DNA from: Pseudomonadota bacterium
GTDB taxonomy: Bacteria; Pseudomonadota; Gammaproteobacteria; Steroidobacterales; Steroidobacteraceae
Length of the DNA stretch: 64,000 nt
Reading direction: 5' to 3'
NCBI GenBank assembly: GCA_018241525.1
Contig: JAFEDR010000014.1
Coordinates: 106,756 to 170,755 of the forward strand
Part shown: in pieces, positions 7,653-15,785 of the stretch
How the letters are laid out: each line of letters starts with the position of its first letter
Position numbering within the stretch: position 1 is the stretch's first letter
The notes under the pieces: model-generated
What the model saw: the letters and a program-made list of their open reading frames with translations, nothing else
Told to the model about the DNA's origin: nothing
Database searches by the model: none
Program-made: the position numbers and the translations under genes

Positions 7653-9443
7653 ATGCGGCAGGCTCGACTGGCCCTGATCGGCGGCTTCGCGCTTCTGCTC
7701 GCGCTCGCGCCGGCGCCGTCGCGCGCGGCCGGCCCGGCGCCCGGGGTCGCGCTCGCGGTGCTGTTCGAGGACTACTGGCAGGAGCACCTCAAGCTCCACC
7801 CGCTTGAGGCCACCTTCCTCGGCGACCACCGCTACGACGCGGAGCTGCCGAACGACCTCTCCACCGCCCACCTCGGCCTCGAGCTCGAGCTCGAGCGCCG
7901 CTACCTGAAGCGGCTCGCGACCGTCGACGCACGCGCGCTCGAGGGCCAGGACCGGCTCAGCTACGAGGTCTTCAAGCGCGACCGCGAGCTTGCGCTCGAG
8001 GGCTTCCGCTTCCAGGCCGAGCTCCTGCCGCTCAACCAGTTCGGCAGCCTGCCGCAGACGATCGCGCAGCTCGGCGCCGGCACCGGTGCGCAGCCGTTCC
8101 AGACCCCGCGCGACTACGACAACTGGCTGAAGCGGCTCGCCGCCTTCGTGGTCTGGACCGACCAGGCGATCGTCAACATGCGCCGCGGCTCGGCGCGCGG
8201 CTACGTACTGCCGCGCGCGGTCATCGACCGCCTGCTGCCGCAGCTCGAGCAGCTGATTTCGGACGACCCGCAGAAGAGCCTGTTCCTGCGGCCGGTCGCG
8301 CAGTTCCCGAAGGGCGTGCCGGCGGCCGAGCAGCCGCGGCTGCGCGCCGCCTACCTCGCCGCGGTCGGCGACTCGCTGAACCCGGCGCTGCGCCGGCTGC
8401 GCGACTTCGTGCGCGACGAGTACCGGCCGCGCGCGCGCGCCTCGGTCGCCTGGACCGACCTGCCGCTCGGCCACGAGTGGTACGCCTACCGGGTGCGCGC
8501 CGCGACCACCACCGGCCTCGGGCCGGACGAGATCCACGCCACCGGGCTCGCCGAGGTCGCGCGCATCGGCGCCGAGATGGACCGCGTGATCGAGGGCCTC
8601 GGCTTCAAGGGCGACCGGCGCGCGTTCCTCGATGCGCTGCGCAGCGACCCGCGCTTCTACTTCGAGCGCGAGGAGGACCTGATCGGCGCCTACGCGGCGC
8701 TGAAGTCGCGGGTGCGCGCCCGCCTGCCGGAGCTCTTCGACGTCGCGCCGAAGGCCGACTTCGAGATCCGCCCGGTCGAGGCGTTCCGCGCGCCGGCCGC
8801 CGCCACCGCCTCCTACCAGTCGCCGGCCGCGGACGGCTCGCGCCCGGGCGTCTTCTACGTCAACACCTACGACCTCAAGTCGCGGCCGAAGTACGGCATG
8901 GAGGAGGTCTACCTGCACGAGGCCGAGCCCGGCCACCACTTCCAGCTCGCGATCCAGCAGGAGCTGACCGCGCTGCCGAGCTTCCGGCGCTTCGGGGGCT
9001 ATGGCGCCTACATCGAGGGCTGGGGCCTGTACGCCGAGTCGCTCGGCCACGACCTCGGCCTCTACACCGACCCCTACAGCCACTTCGGTGCGCTGTCGGG
9101 CGAGATCTGGCGCGCGATCCGCCTCGTGGTCGACACCGGCATGCACGCCAAGGGCTGGAGCCGCGAGCGCGCGCTCGAGTACCTGCTCGCGAACTCCGCG
9201 GTCGGCGCGACCGACGCGGCGGCCGAGATCGACCGCTACATCGCGATCCCGGGGCAGGCGCTGACCTACAAGATCGGCGAGCTGCGCATCCAGGCGCTGC
9301 GGGCCCGGGCGCAGCGCGAGCTCGGGCCGCGCTTCGACCTGCGCGCCTTCCACCGCGCGGTGCTGGGCGACGGCGCGCTGCCGCTCGATGTGCTGGAGGC
9401 CAAGATCGACCGCTGGCTGGCCGCCGAGCGGCGCAGCCCCTGA
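7653..9443 (+). CDS. DUF885 family protein, exported
   Basis: A 596-residue DUF885 protein, a family that resembles zinc metallopeptidases. A signal peptide (ALIGGFALLLALAPAPSRA, cleavage near residue 25) sends it out of the cytoplasm. The family motif YLHEAEPGHHFQ near residue 420 supplies the HE...GHH metal-binding pattern, and GGYGAYIEGWGLYAESLG follows. The family's substrates are poorly known. The window offers no operon partner; the response regulator begins 25 bases downstream from its own promoter. Confidence 0.85.
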   Translation: MRQARLALIGGFALLLALAPAPSRAAGPAPGVALAVLFEDYWQEHLKLHPLEATFLGDHRYDAELPNDLSTAHLGLELELERRYLKRLATVDARALEGQDRLSYEVFKRDRELALEGFRFQAELLPLNQFGSLPQTIAQLGAGTGAQPFQTPRDYDNWLKRLAAFVVWTDQAIVNMRRGSARGYVLPRAVIDRLLPQLEQLISDDPQKSLFLRPVAQFPKGVPAAEQPRLRAAYLAAVGDSLNPALRRLRDFVRDEYRPRARASVAWTDLPLGHEWYAYRVRAATTTGLGPDEIHATGLAEVARIGAEMDRVIEGLGFKGDRRAFLDALRSDPRFYFEREEDLIGAYAALKSRVRARLPELFDVAPKADFEIRPVEAFRAPAAATASYQSPAADGSRPGVFYVNTYDLKSRPKYGMEEVYLHEAEPGHHFQLAIQQELTALPSFRRFGGYGAYIEGWGLYAESLGHDLGLYTDPYSHFGALSGEIWRAIRLVVDTGMHAKGWSRERALEYLLANSAVGATDAAAEIDRYIAIPGQALTYKIGELRIQALRARAQRELGPRFDLRAFHRAVLGDGALPLDVLEAKIDRWLAAERRSP

Positions 9444-9456
9444 GCCCGCGATCGGG

Positions 9457-9462
9457 TAGTCT
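9457..9462 (+). promoter_or_regulatory. -10-like element placing +1 at the ATG of the response regulator
   Basis: TAGTCT ends six bases before the ATG at 9469, so the usual start distance puts +1 on or next to the A of the start codon. No Shine-Dalgarno sequence lies before the ATG. The mRNA may be leaderless. Confidence 0.4.
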
Positions 9463-9468
9463 CGTGCC

Positions 9469-10137
9469 ATGCGCATCCTGATCGTCGAGGATGACGAGCT
9501 GGTGGCCGACGCGCTGAAGCGCGGCCTCGAGGGGTCCGGCTTCGCCGTCGACCGGGTCGGCAGCGCCGAGTCGGCCGAGGCGGCGCTCTCGGCCGAGGAA
9601 TTCGACCTCGCGCTCGTCGACATCGGCCTGCCGAAGACCGACGGCCTGACGCTGGTGCGCAAGCTGCGCCGCGCCGGCAACGACCTGCCGGTGCTGATCC
9701 TGACCGCGCGCGACGCGCTCGCCGACCGGGTCGACGCGCTCGACCTCGGCGCTGACGACTACCTGACCAAGCCCTTCGAGCTGCCGGAGGTCGCGGCACG
9801 CTGCCGCGCGCTGATCCGCCGCACTCGCTCGGCGACCAGTGCCGAGCTGCACATCGGGCGGCTGACGCTCGACCTCAAGTCGCGCACCGCGACGCTCGGC
9901 GGCGCGCCGCTCGAGGTGACGCGCCGCGAGTGGTCGATCCTCGAGTGCCTGGCGCTCGACGCCGGCCGGGTGGTGCGCAAGGAGAAATTGCTGCGCGCGA
10001 TCGCGAGCTGGGACGAGGAGCTGACGCCGAACGCGGTCGAGGTATACGTCTCGCGGCTGCGCGCCAAGCTCGGCGAGGCGGTCTCGATCCGTACCGTGCG
10101 CGGCCTCGGCTACCGGCTGGATGAGCCCGCCGCCTGA
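9469..10137 (+). CDS. OmpR-family response regulator
   Basis: Two-component response regulator of 222 residues, PmrA/QseB-like. The receiver domain (1-115) has the acidic pair D8/D9, phospho-acceptor D51 (LVDIGLP) and the lysine in LTKPFELPE. A winged-helix DNA-binding domain (about 125-220) ends VSIRTVRGLGYRL. The kinase gene starts inside its 3' end with a 17-base overlap, so the two are coupled. The signal is unknown. No ribosome-binding site precedes the ATG. Confidence 0.93.
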   Translation: MRILIVEDDELVADALKRGLEGSGFAVDRVGSAESAEAALSAEEFDLALVDIGLPKTDGLTLVRKLRRAGNDLPVLILTARDALADRVDALDLGADDYLTKPFELPEVAARCRALIRRTRSATSAELHIGRLTLDLKSRTATLGGAPLEVTRREWSILECLALDAGRVVRKEKLLRAIASWDEELTPNAVEVYVSRLRAKLGEAVSIRTVRGLGYRLDEPAA

Positions 10138-11530
10138 ACCCGGCCGGCCGCGCTCGGTCGCGCGCCGGTTGCTGATGCTGCTGCTGGTGCCGCTCGGCGG
10201 GCTGCTGCTGCTCGCCGTGCTGTTCGACTACCTGGTCGTGGTCGGCCCGATGCGCTCGACCTTCGACCGCTCGCTGGCCGACGCCGCGGTCGTGTTCGCC
10301 GCCTACGTGCGCGAGACGCCGGACGGCGGCGTCGCGATGACGCTGCCCGAGCCGCTCGCGCGCCAGCTCGCCGAGGTGCAGGGCACCCGGCCGCGGGTCG
10401 CGCTGTTCGGCGCCGACGGCCGCTACCTGACCGGCGACGCCGGCCTGCCGGCGCCCTCGGCCGGCAGCGCCGGCTCCGGGGCGTTCAGCTTCGCGACCGC
10501 GGCGCTCGGCAACGAGGAGCGGCTGCGGGTCGTCTGGTACCGCTTCGAGGCCGGCCCGCGCGCGCTCGTGCTCGCGGTCGGCGAGCCGCTCGGCGACCGC
10601 GAGGACGCGACCCGGCCGCTCGTGACCGCGACCCTGACGCTCGACGTGCTGCAGCTCGTGGCGGTGGTGGCGCTGGTGCTGATCGGCGTGCGCCAGGGCT
10701 TGCGGCCGCTGCTCGAGTTCCGCGACGAGCTGACGCGGCGCCAGGACCGCGGCCTCGAGCCGCTCGACGAGAGCCGCGCGCCGCAGGAGCTGAAGCCGCT
10801 GGTCGCGGCGCTGAACGGGCTGCTGGCGCGGATGCAGGCGACCGCGGAGTCGCAGCAGAAGTTCGTCGCCGACGCCGCGCACCAGCTGCGCACGCCGCTA
10901 GCCGGCATGCAGGCGCAGCTCGAGCTGCTCGAGCGCGACGCGCAGGCACTGCCGGTGCGCGACCAGGTGCGCGCGGTGCGCGAGGGCCTGAAGCGCCTCG
11001 CGCACACCGCGCACCAGCTGCTGACGCTGGCGCGCGCCGAGGGCTCGGCGACGCTGGAGCGCGACTTCGCGGCGGTCGACCTGCGCGCGCTGGCCGAGGA
11101 GGCGGTCGCGCAGTACCTCGACCGCGCGCTCGGCAAGCACATCGACCTCGGCGCCGAGGCCGCTGCCGCCGAGGTGCGCGGCGTCGAGTGGCTGCTGCGC
11201 GAGCTGCTCGGCAACCTGGTCGACAATGCGCTCCACTACACGCCGGCCGGCGGCATCGTCACGGTGCGCACCGGGCCGTGCGGCGACGGCGCGTTCCTCG
11301 AGGTCGAGGACGACGGTCCCGGCATCCCGCCGGAGGAGCGGCCGCGCGTGCTCGAGCGCTTCCACCGCGCGCCGGGCGCCGGCGGCACGGGCTCCGGGCT
11401 CGGCCTCGCGATCGTCAGCGACATCGTCGCGCTGCACGGCGCGCGGCTCGACCTCGGCGCCGGCGCGGGCGGGCGCGGCACGCGGGTGCGGGTCGAGTTC
11501 GGGGTCGGCGAGAGCGCCCGCGAGGCCTGA
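10121..11530 (+). CDS. Sensor histidine kinase, QseC/TctE-like
   Basis: Inner-membrane sensor kinase of 469 residues, partner of the preceding regulator. The N-terminus has a membrane segment (residues 17-40), a periplasmic domain like 2CSK_N, and a second segment near 170-190. The phospho-accepting histidine is in DAAHQLRTPLAG. The ATP-binding domain has NLVDNALHYTP, EDDGPGIPPEE and GTGSGLGLAI. The start was chosen at the ATG inside the regulator gene, which gives a natural cytoplasmic N-terminus. Confidence 0.92.
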   Translation: MSPPPEPGRPRSVARRLLMLLLVPLGGLLLLAVLFDYLVVVGPMRSTFDRSLADAAVVFAAYVRETPDGGVAMTLPEPLARQLAEVQGTRPRVALFGADGRYLTGDAGLPAPSAGSAGSGAFSFATAALGNEERLRVVWYRFEAGPRALVLAVGEPLGDREDATRPLVTATLTLDVLQLVAVVALVLIGVRQGLRPLLEFRDELTRRQDRGLEPLDESRAPQELKPLVAALNGLLARMQATAESQQKFVADAAHQLRTPLAGMQAQLELLERDAQALPVRDQVRAVREGLKRLAHTAHQLLTLARAEGSATLERDFAAVDLRALAEEAVAQYLDRALGKHIDLGAEAAAAEVRGVEWLLRELLGNLVDNALHYTPAGGIVTVRTGPCGDGAFLEVEDDGPGIPPEERPRVLERFHRAPGAGGTGSGLGLAIVSDIVALHGARLDLGAGAGGRGTRVRVEFGVGESAREA

Positions 11531-11547
11531 GCGCGGCGCGCGCCGGC

Positions 11548-11949
11548 TCAGCGGTTGTAGCCGTAGCCGAGCGTGCGCACTTCCTCGAGCGCGCCGTCGG
11601 TGAAGCGCAGCCGGAGCATCAGCCGGTTCGGCCCGAAGTTGTAGAGCCAGGTCTCGACCGGCACCGGCACCGGTTCCTCGCCGACCACGATCGGCCGGCC
11701 TTGGCGCCAGATCGTCGGCCGGCGCAAGATGCTGTCGCGACGGATGTCCTCGGGCTCGCCGCAGGCGGCGCGCACCTCGGCGTCGGTCATGCCGGTGGTG
11801 ACGATCCGGTTGCCGCAGGCGAAACTGTCGCCGGCGAGCGCCGCGGCGCTCGCCAGCGCCAGGCCGCCGAGCGCGACGAGGCAGAGGAGCGGGACGCGGT
11901 GCGCGACCCGCGCAAGGAGCGACGATGCACGACGGACGCCGATCGACAT
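11548..11949 (-). CDS. DUF2845 family exported protein
   Basis: A 133-residue protein of the DUF2845 type with a signal peptide (cleavage after ALAG near residue 40). The mature part has CGNRIVTTGMTDAEVRAACGEP, a BamE-like small-fold pattern, then WLYNFGPNRL. Function is unknown. It converges on the kinase gene. Its 5' end overlaps the 5' end of the RidA-like gene by 25 bases on the opposite strand; its own ATG has only a weak ribosome-binding site, but no other start codon is available in frame. Confidence 0.75.
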   Translation of the reverse strand: MSIGVRRASSLLARVAHRVPLLCLVALGGLALASAAALAGDSFACGNRIVTTGMTDAEVRAACGEPEDIRRDSILRRPTIWRQGRPIVVGEEPVPVPVETWLYNFGPNRLMLRLRFTDGALEEVRTLGYGYNR

Positions 11950-12440
11950 GGACGGAGCTTAGCGCGCCGCCGCGCGCGCGGAGCATCCTGCTCGCCTGCT
12001 GTCTCGCGGGACTCGCCGCCTGCAGCGAGGGCGAGCCGCCGCCGCCGCCGGCCCGCATCCCGGAGCCGTTCCACCTCAACACCTTCGAGCAGGGCTTCGG
12101 CTACTCGCAGGCGGTCAAGATCGGCCGCACCGTGTACATCTCGGCGACCGTCGCGGTCGACGCCGACGGCAAGCTGGTGGGCCCGAACGACATGGGCGCG
12201 CAGCTCGACGCGGTGTACGCGAACCTCGCGGCGACGCTGAAGGCGGAGGGCGGGGGGTTCCCGCAGGTCGTGATGGAGCGCATCTACACGACCGACATGG
12301 AGGCGCTGCTCAAGGTCGCCGACCGGCGGCTGCGGTTCTACCCAGAGGCGCAGCGTCCCGCGACCACCTGGGTCGAGGTGCGCCACCTCGTCGACCCGGG
12401 CTTCCTGGTCGCGGTCGAGGCGATCGCCGAACTGCCCTGA
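11925..12440 (+). CDS. RidA (YjgF) family lipoprotein
   Basis: A 171-residue Rid-family protein with an export signal. Residues 20-33 form a short hydrophobic stretch ending LAACS, a lipobox, so it is probably a lipoprotein. The rest is a Rid domain (GFGYSQAVKIGRTVYISATV, ending VAVEAIAELP). Cytosolic RidA deaminates reactive enamines; what an envelope version does is unknown. AAGGAG at 11914-11919, five bases before the ATG, fixes this start even though it overlaps the divergent DUF2845 gene. Confidence 0.82.
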   Translation: MHDGRRSTWTELSAPPRARSILLACCLAGLAACSEGEPPPPPARIPEPFHLNTFEQGFGYSQAVKIGRTVYISATVAVDADGKLVGPNDMGAQLDAVYANLAATLKAEGGGFPQVVMERIYTTDMEALLKVADRRLRFYPEAQRPATTWVEVRHLVDPGFLVAVEAIAELP

Positions 12441-12460
12441 GCCGTCGCGGCGGCATCCAT

Positions 12461-12466
12461 TACAAT
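12461..12466 (+). promoter_or_regulatory. -10-like element before gshA
   Basis: TACAAT followed by GGCCGCCC lies about 20 bases downstream of the RidA-like gene, with +1 expected near 12473. This agrees with the GTG start at 12494 and its GGAGG site. Confidence 0.4.
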
Positions 12467-12493
12467 GGCCGCCCTTTGCCCGCGGAGGCCCGC

Positions 12494-14080
12494 GTGCCCG
12501 CTGCCCGCATCGACCGCCGCTACGAGCGCCACCTCGCCGGGCTGATCAACTCCGGCGAGCGCGGCGTGCTGCTGGGCGGGCTCAAGGGCGTCGAGAAGGA
12601 GTCGCTGCGCGTGACGCCCGACGGGCGCGTCTCGCAGCGGCCGCACCCGCGCGCGCTCGGCTCGGCGCTGACGCACGAGCACGTGACCACCGACTACTCC
12701 GAGGCACTGATCGAGCTCGTCACGCCGACCTTCACGACCACCTGGGAGCTGCTGCAGTACCTGACGGACCTGCACCAGTTCGTGTACCGGCAGCTCGGCG
12801 ACGAGCTGCTGTGGGCCACCAGCATGCCGTGCCGGCTCGAGGGCGACGCCAGCATCCCGATCGCCGAGTACGGCCGCTCCAACGTCGGCCGCATGAAGAC
12901 CGTGTACCGCAACGGCCTCGGGCTGCGCTACGGGCGGATCATGCAGGCGATCTCCGGGGTGCACTTCAACTACTCGTTCCCGGCCGCGTTCTGGGCGGTG
13001 CTCGGCGACGTGCTCGGCCGCCACGACGCCGGCCAGGCGTTCGTGTCGGAGACCTACTTCGGCCTGCTGCGCAACTACCGCCGCCACGGCTGGATCGTCC
13101 ACTACCTGTTCGGCGTCTCGCCGGCGGTCTGCAAGTCCTTCGTCGCCGGGCGCACCGACCACGGCCTCGACGACCTCGGCCGCGGCACGCTGTACGCCCC
13201 GTACGCGACCTCGCTGCGGATGAGCGACCTCGGCTACCGCAACAAGAGCCAGGCCGGCGTCTCGATCTCGGTGAACTCGCTCGACGACTACGTCCGCGAC
13301 CTGTCGGCGGCGATCTCGACGCCGTACCCCGACTACGAGCGCCTCGGCGTCGAGGTCGACGGCGAGTGGCGGCAGCTGAACGCCAACCGGCTGCAGATCG
13401 AGAACGAGTACTACTCGTTCATCCGCCCGAAGCGCGTCGCGCGCTCCGGCGAGCGACCGACCAAGGCGCTGCGGCGCGCCGGGGTCGAGTACGTCGAGAT
13501 GCGCTCGCTCGACGTCAGCGCGCTCGACCCGGTCGGCGTCAACCAGAACAAGCTGCGCTTCCTGGAGGCGTTCGCGGCGTTCTGCGCGCTCGCGCCGAGC
13601 GCGCCGATCGGCGATTCGGAACAGCGCGAGCTCGACCGCAACCACGTGACGGTCGCGCGCCGTGGCCGCGAGCCCGGGCTCGCGCTGCGAATCGACGGCC
13701 GCGAGGCGGACATGCGCGCCTGGGCGGGCGAAATCCTCGACGCGATGCAGGGCACCGCCGAGCTCCTGGACCATGGTGACCCGAAGCGGCCGTACTCGGC
13801 GGCGCTCGCAGTGCAGGCGCAGAAGCTCGACGACGCCGAGGCGACGCCCTCGGCGCGGCTGCTGCGCGAGATGCGCGACGGCGGCGAGTCGTTCTTCGAC
13901 CTGGCGCTGCGCATGTCCAACACCTACAAGTCGTACTTCACCGAGCTGCACCCGCTCGACGAGCCGCGCGCCGGCGAGTTCGCCGCCGAGGCCGAGGCCT
14001 CGCTCGAGGCGCAGGCGCGGCTCGAGGCGGCGCCGCAGGAGCCGTTCCGCGAGTACCTCGCGAAGTACTTCGCGGCCTGA
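12494..14080 (+). CDS. gshA: Glutamate-cysteine ligase
   Basis: First enzyme of glutathione synthesis, joining glutamate and cysteine with ATP. The 528 residues match the gammaproteobacterial GshA type (E. coli 518). Family segments include GGLKGVEKESLRV, EHVTTDYSEALIELVTP, SGVHFNYSFP, YRNKSQAGVSISVNSL and RSLDVSALDPVGVNQ. GTG at 12494 is preferred over TTG at 12476 because GGAGG lies seven bases before it. It stands alone; gshB is not in the window. The next gene cluster starts from a sigma-54 promoter. Confidence 0.95.
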   Translation: MPAARIDRRYERHLAGLINSGERGVLLGGLKGVEKESLRVTPDGRVSQRPHPRALGSALTHEHVTTDYSEALIELVTPTFTTTWELLQYLTDLHQFVYRQLGDELLWATSMPCRLEGDASIPIAEYGRSNVGRMKTVYRNGLGLRYGRIMQAISGVHFNYSFPAAFWAVLGDVLGRHDAGQAFVSETYFGLLRNYRRHGWIVHYLFGVSPAVCKSFVAGRTDHGLDDLGRGTLYAPYATSLRMSDLGYRNKSQAGVSISVNSLDDYVRDLSAAISTPYPDYERLGVEVDGEWRQLNANRLQIENEYYSFIRPKRVARSGERPTKALRRAGVEYVEMRSLDVSALDPVGVNQNKLRFLEAFAAFCALAPSAPIGDSEQRELDRNHVTVARRGREPGLALRIDGREADMRAWAGEILDAMQGTAELLDHGDPKRPYSAALAVQAQKLDDAEATPSARLLREMRDGGESFFDLALRMSNTYKSYFTELHPLDEPRAGEFAAEAEASLEAQARLEAAPQEPFREYLAKYFAA

Positions 14081-14108
14081 GCCGCGCCCCCGTCCGCGGT
14101 GTCCGGCG

Positions 14109-14124
14109 GGTGTCCGCGGACACC
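14109..14124. promoter_or_regulatory. 16-bp palindrome, probable enhancer site for the NtrC-type regulator
   Basis: GGTGTCCGCGGACACC is a perfect 16-base palindrome. A further half-site, GTGTCCG, starts 11 bases upstream at 14099, one helical turn away, and a partial copy (GTCCGCGG) lies at 14092-14099. The centre is about 72 bases upstream of the -24 element, a normal distance for sigma-54 activators. The likely binder is the Fis-type domain of the regulator at 19125-20456. Confidence 0.75.
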
Positions 14125-14187
14125 ACCGTGCCGGGCGCCCCGCGGTCCGACTCGAGTGCAATCAGCGACTTGGCGGCGCGGCCGCGC

Positions 14188-14203
14188 TGGCACGACCCTT
14201 GCT
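14188..14203 (+). promoter_or_regulatory. Sigma-54 (-24/-12) promoter
   Basis: TGGCACG-N4-TTGCT matches the sigma-54 consensus in both elements with exact spacing. Transcription should start near 14214, about 28 bases before the small membrane protein that opens the exporter cluster. The cluster's own activator has the sigma-54 contact motif. Confidence 0.88.
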
Positions 14204-14241
14204 CTAGTCAGGGCAGTCCCGCCAGCGCGTCCGGTCCTGCC

Positions 14242-14448
14242 ATGAGCCAGTCCGCCGACACCCTCTCGATCCTGACGGCCGCCCTCGTCGGCCTGGTGGC
14301 GACGCTTGGCGTCGCCGGCCTGGTGCAGGGCGCCCCGCACCTGCCGGCGCCCTTCGCCGCCGCGGCCGCCGCTCTTGGGCTCGGCCCGGTCGCTGCCCCG
14401 GCGCCCGCCTGCCGCGTCGGCCTGCGCCTGCCGCGGGAGTCGGCATGA
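14242..14448 (+). CDS. Small membrane protein leading the sigma-54 exporter operon
   Basis: A 68-residue protein with one hydrophobic segment (ILTAALVGLVATLGVAGLVQ) followed by an Ala/Pro-rich tail ending in CRVGLRLPRESA. I do not recognise a family. Its ATGA stop/start overlap with the adaptor gene and its place directly behind the sigma-54 promoter support it as a real gene. It has no strong ribosome-binding site. It could be an accessory subunit or a leader peptide. Confidence 0.55.
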   Translation: MSQSADTLSILTAALVGLVATLGVAGLVQGAPHLPAPFAAAAAALGLGPVAAPAPACRVGLRLPRESA

Positions 14449-15755
14449 ATCCGCTACCGCGCGACGGTGCGTCGGTGTCTGCGATCCGCGGCACCGCGGC
14501 AACCGATCGCCCGGTCGATCCTGCACCCGCCGCGCGCCGCCGCCGTCGGCGCCTCACCGTCGCGGCGCTCGCCGCGCTCGGGCTCGTGGCGCTCGCGGTC
14601 CCGGCGCTGCGGGCATTGACTCGCGGCGAGCACGCGGTCCCCGCGGCGCAGCTGCGCGTCGCGACGGTGGTCCGCGGCCGCTTCGTCAGCGAGGTGTCGG
14701 CGCAGGGCACGGTCGTCGCCGCGCTCTCGCCGACCCTGGTCGCGCCGGCCGCCGGCAGCGTCGCCTACCGGGTCCGTGCCGGCGAGCCGGTGCGCCGCGG
14801 CCAGCTGCTCGCGGTCGTCGACAGCCCGGAGCTGCGCAACGAGTACGCCAAGGAGCACGCCTCGCTCGAGTCGCTGGAGGCGACGCTCGCGCGCGAGACG
14901 ATCGAGATCCGCCGCAAGTCGCTCGCCAACCGCGAGGCCTTCGACGTCGCCGGCGTCGCGCTCCGGGCCGCCGAGCGCGAGTTCGCGCGCGCCGAGGGCG
15001 CCTACGCCCAGCACGTCATGAGCCAGCGCGACCACGACAAGGCGAGCGACGAGCTGGACGCGGCGCGCATCCGCCACCGGCATGCGACCGCGAGCGCCGC
15101 GCTCGAGGAGGACAGCCTCGCGCTCGAGCTCAAGACCCGCCGGCTCGAGCGCGACCGCCAGCGGCTGGTCTGCGACGAGCTCAAGCGCCGCGTCGCCGAG
15201 CTCGAGCTGCGCGCGCCGGTCGACGGCGTGGTCGGCACGCTCGCCGTGGCCGAGCAGGCCAGCGTCGCGGCGCGCGCCGCGGTCGTCACCGTCGTCGACC
15301 CGTCGGTCTACGAGGTCGAGTTCACGGCGCCCGACGTCTACGCCGGCACGCTGCGGCCCGGCATGGCCGCCGAGGTGACGCTCGGCGCGGACTCGGCGCC
15401 GGCGACGGTCGTCGCGCTCTCGCCCGAGGTGCGGCAGGGGCAGCTGGTCGGCCGGGCCCGCTTCCAGGGCGCGCAGCCGACGTCACTGAGCCAGAACCAG
15501 CGTGTTGCGGTGCGCGTCGTCGTCGAAGCGCGCGACGGCGTGCTCAAGGTTGAGCGCGGCGCGTTCGTCGACTCGGGCGGCGGGCGCGTGGCCTACCGCC
15601 TCGACGGCGACCTCGCCGAACGCGTCGCCGTGCACCTCGGCAGCTCGAGCGCCAGCGAGGTCGAGATCCTCGACGGCCTTGCCGCCGGCGACCGGATCGT
15701 CGTGTCGAGCCTCGCCGCCTTCGAGAACGCACCACGCGTGCGCCTCATCCACTGA
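14445..15755 (+). CDS. HlyD/MacA-like periplasmic adaptor
   Basis: Membrane-fusion protein of 436 residues. A cytoplasmic Arg-rich stretch (RRRRRR near 31-36) precedes a single membrane anchor (about 38-58). Half-motifs of a lipoyl domain (VSAQGTVVAALSPTLVAPAAGSV and LRAPVDGVVG) flank a long coiled coil (about 125-255), and beta-barrel domains follow. It should link the inner-membrane ABC exporter encoded next to an outer-membrane channel; no TolC-like gene is present here. It overlaps the small membrane protein gene by four bases. Confidence 0.88.
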   Translation: MNPLPRDGASVSAIRGTAATDRPVDPAPAARRRRRRLTVAALAALGLVALAVPALRALTRGEHAVPAAQLRVATVVRGRFVSEVSAQGTVVAALSPTLVAPAAGSVAYRVRAGEPVRRGQLLAVVDSPELRNEYAKEHASLESLEATLARETIEIRRKSLANREAFDVAGVALRAAEREFARAEGAYAQHVMSQRDHDKASDELDAARIRHRHATASAALEEDSLALELKTRRLERDRQRLVCDELKRRVAELELRAPVDGVVGTLAVAEQASVAARAAVVTVVDPSVYEVEFTAPDVYAGTLRPGMAAEVTLGADSAPATVVALSPEVRQGQLVGRARFQGAQPTSLSQNQRVAVRVVVEARDGVLKVERGAFVDSGGGRVAYRLDGDLAERVAVHLGSSSASEVEILDGLAAGDRIVVSSLAAFENAPRVRLIH

Positions 15756-15785
15756 TCCTGCCGCGCAGCCGCCACGGAGCCCCTC

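Noticed and set aside
11528..11550. Near-palindromic GC-rich stretch between the kinase and DUF2845 stops
   Set aside because: Imperfect, no T-run and largely made of the two stop regions; too weak to call a terminator.
12476..12493. TTG start for gshA at 12476
   Set aside because: It lies before the GGAGG site that serves the GTG at 12494.
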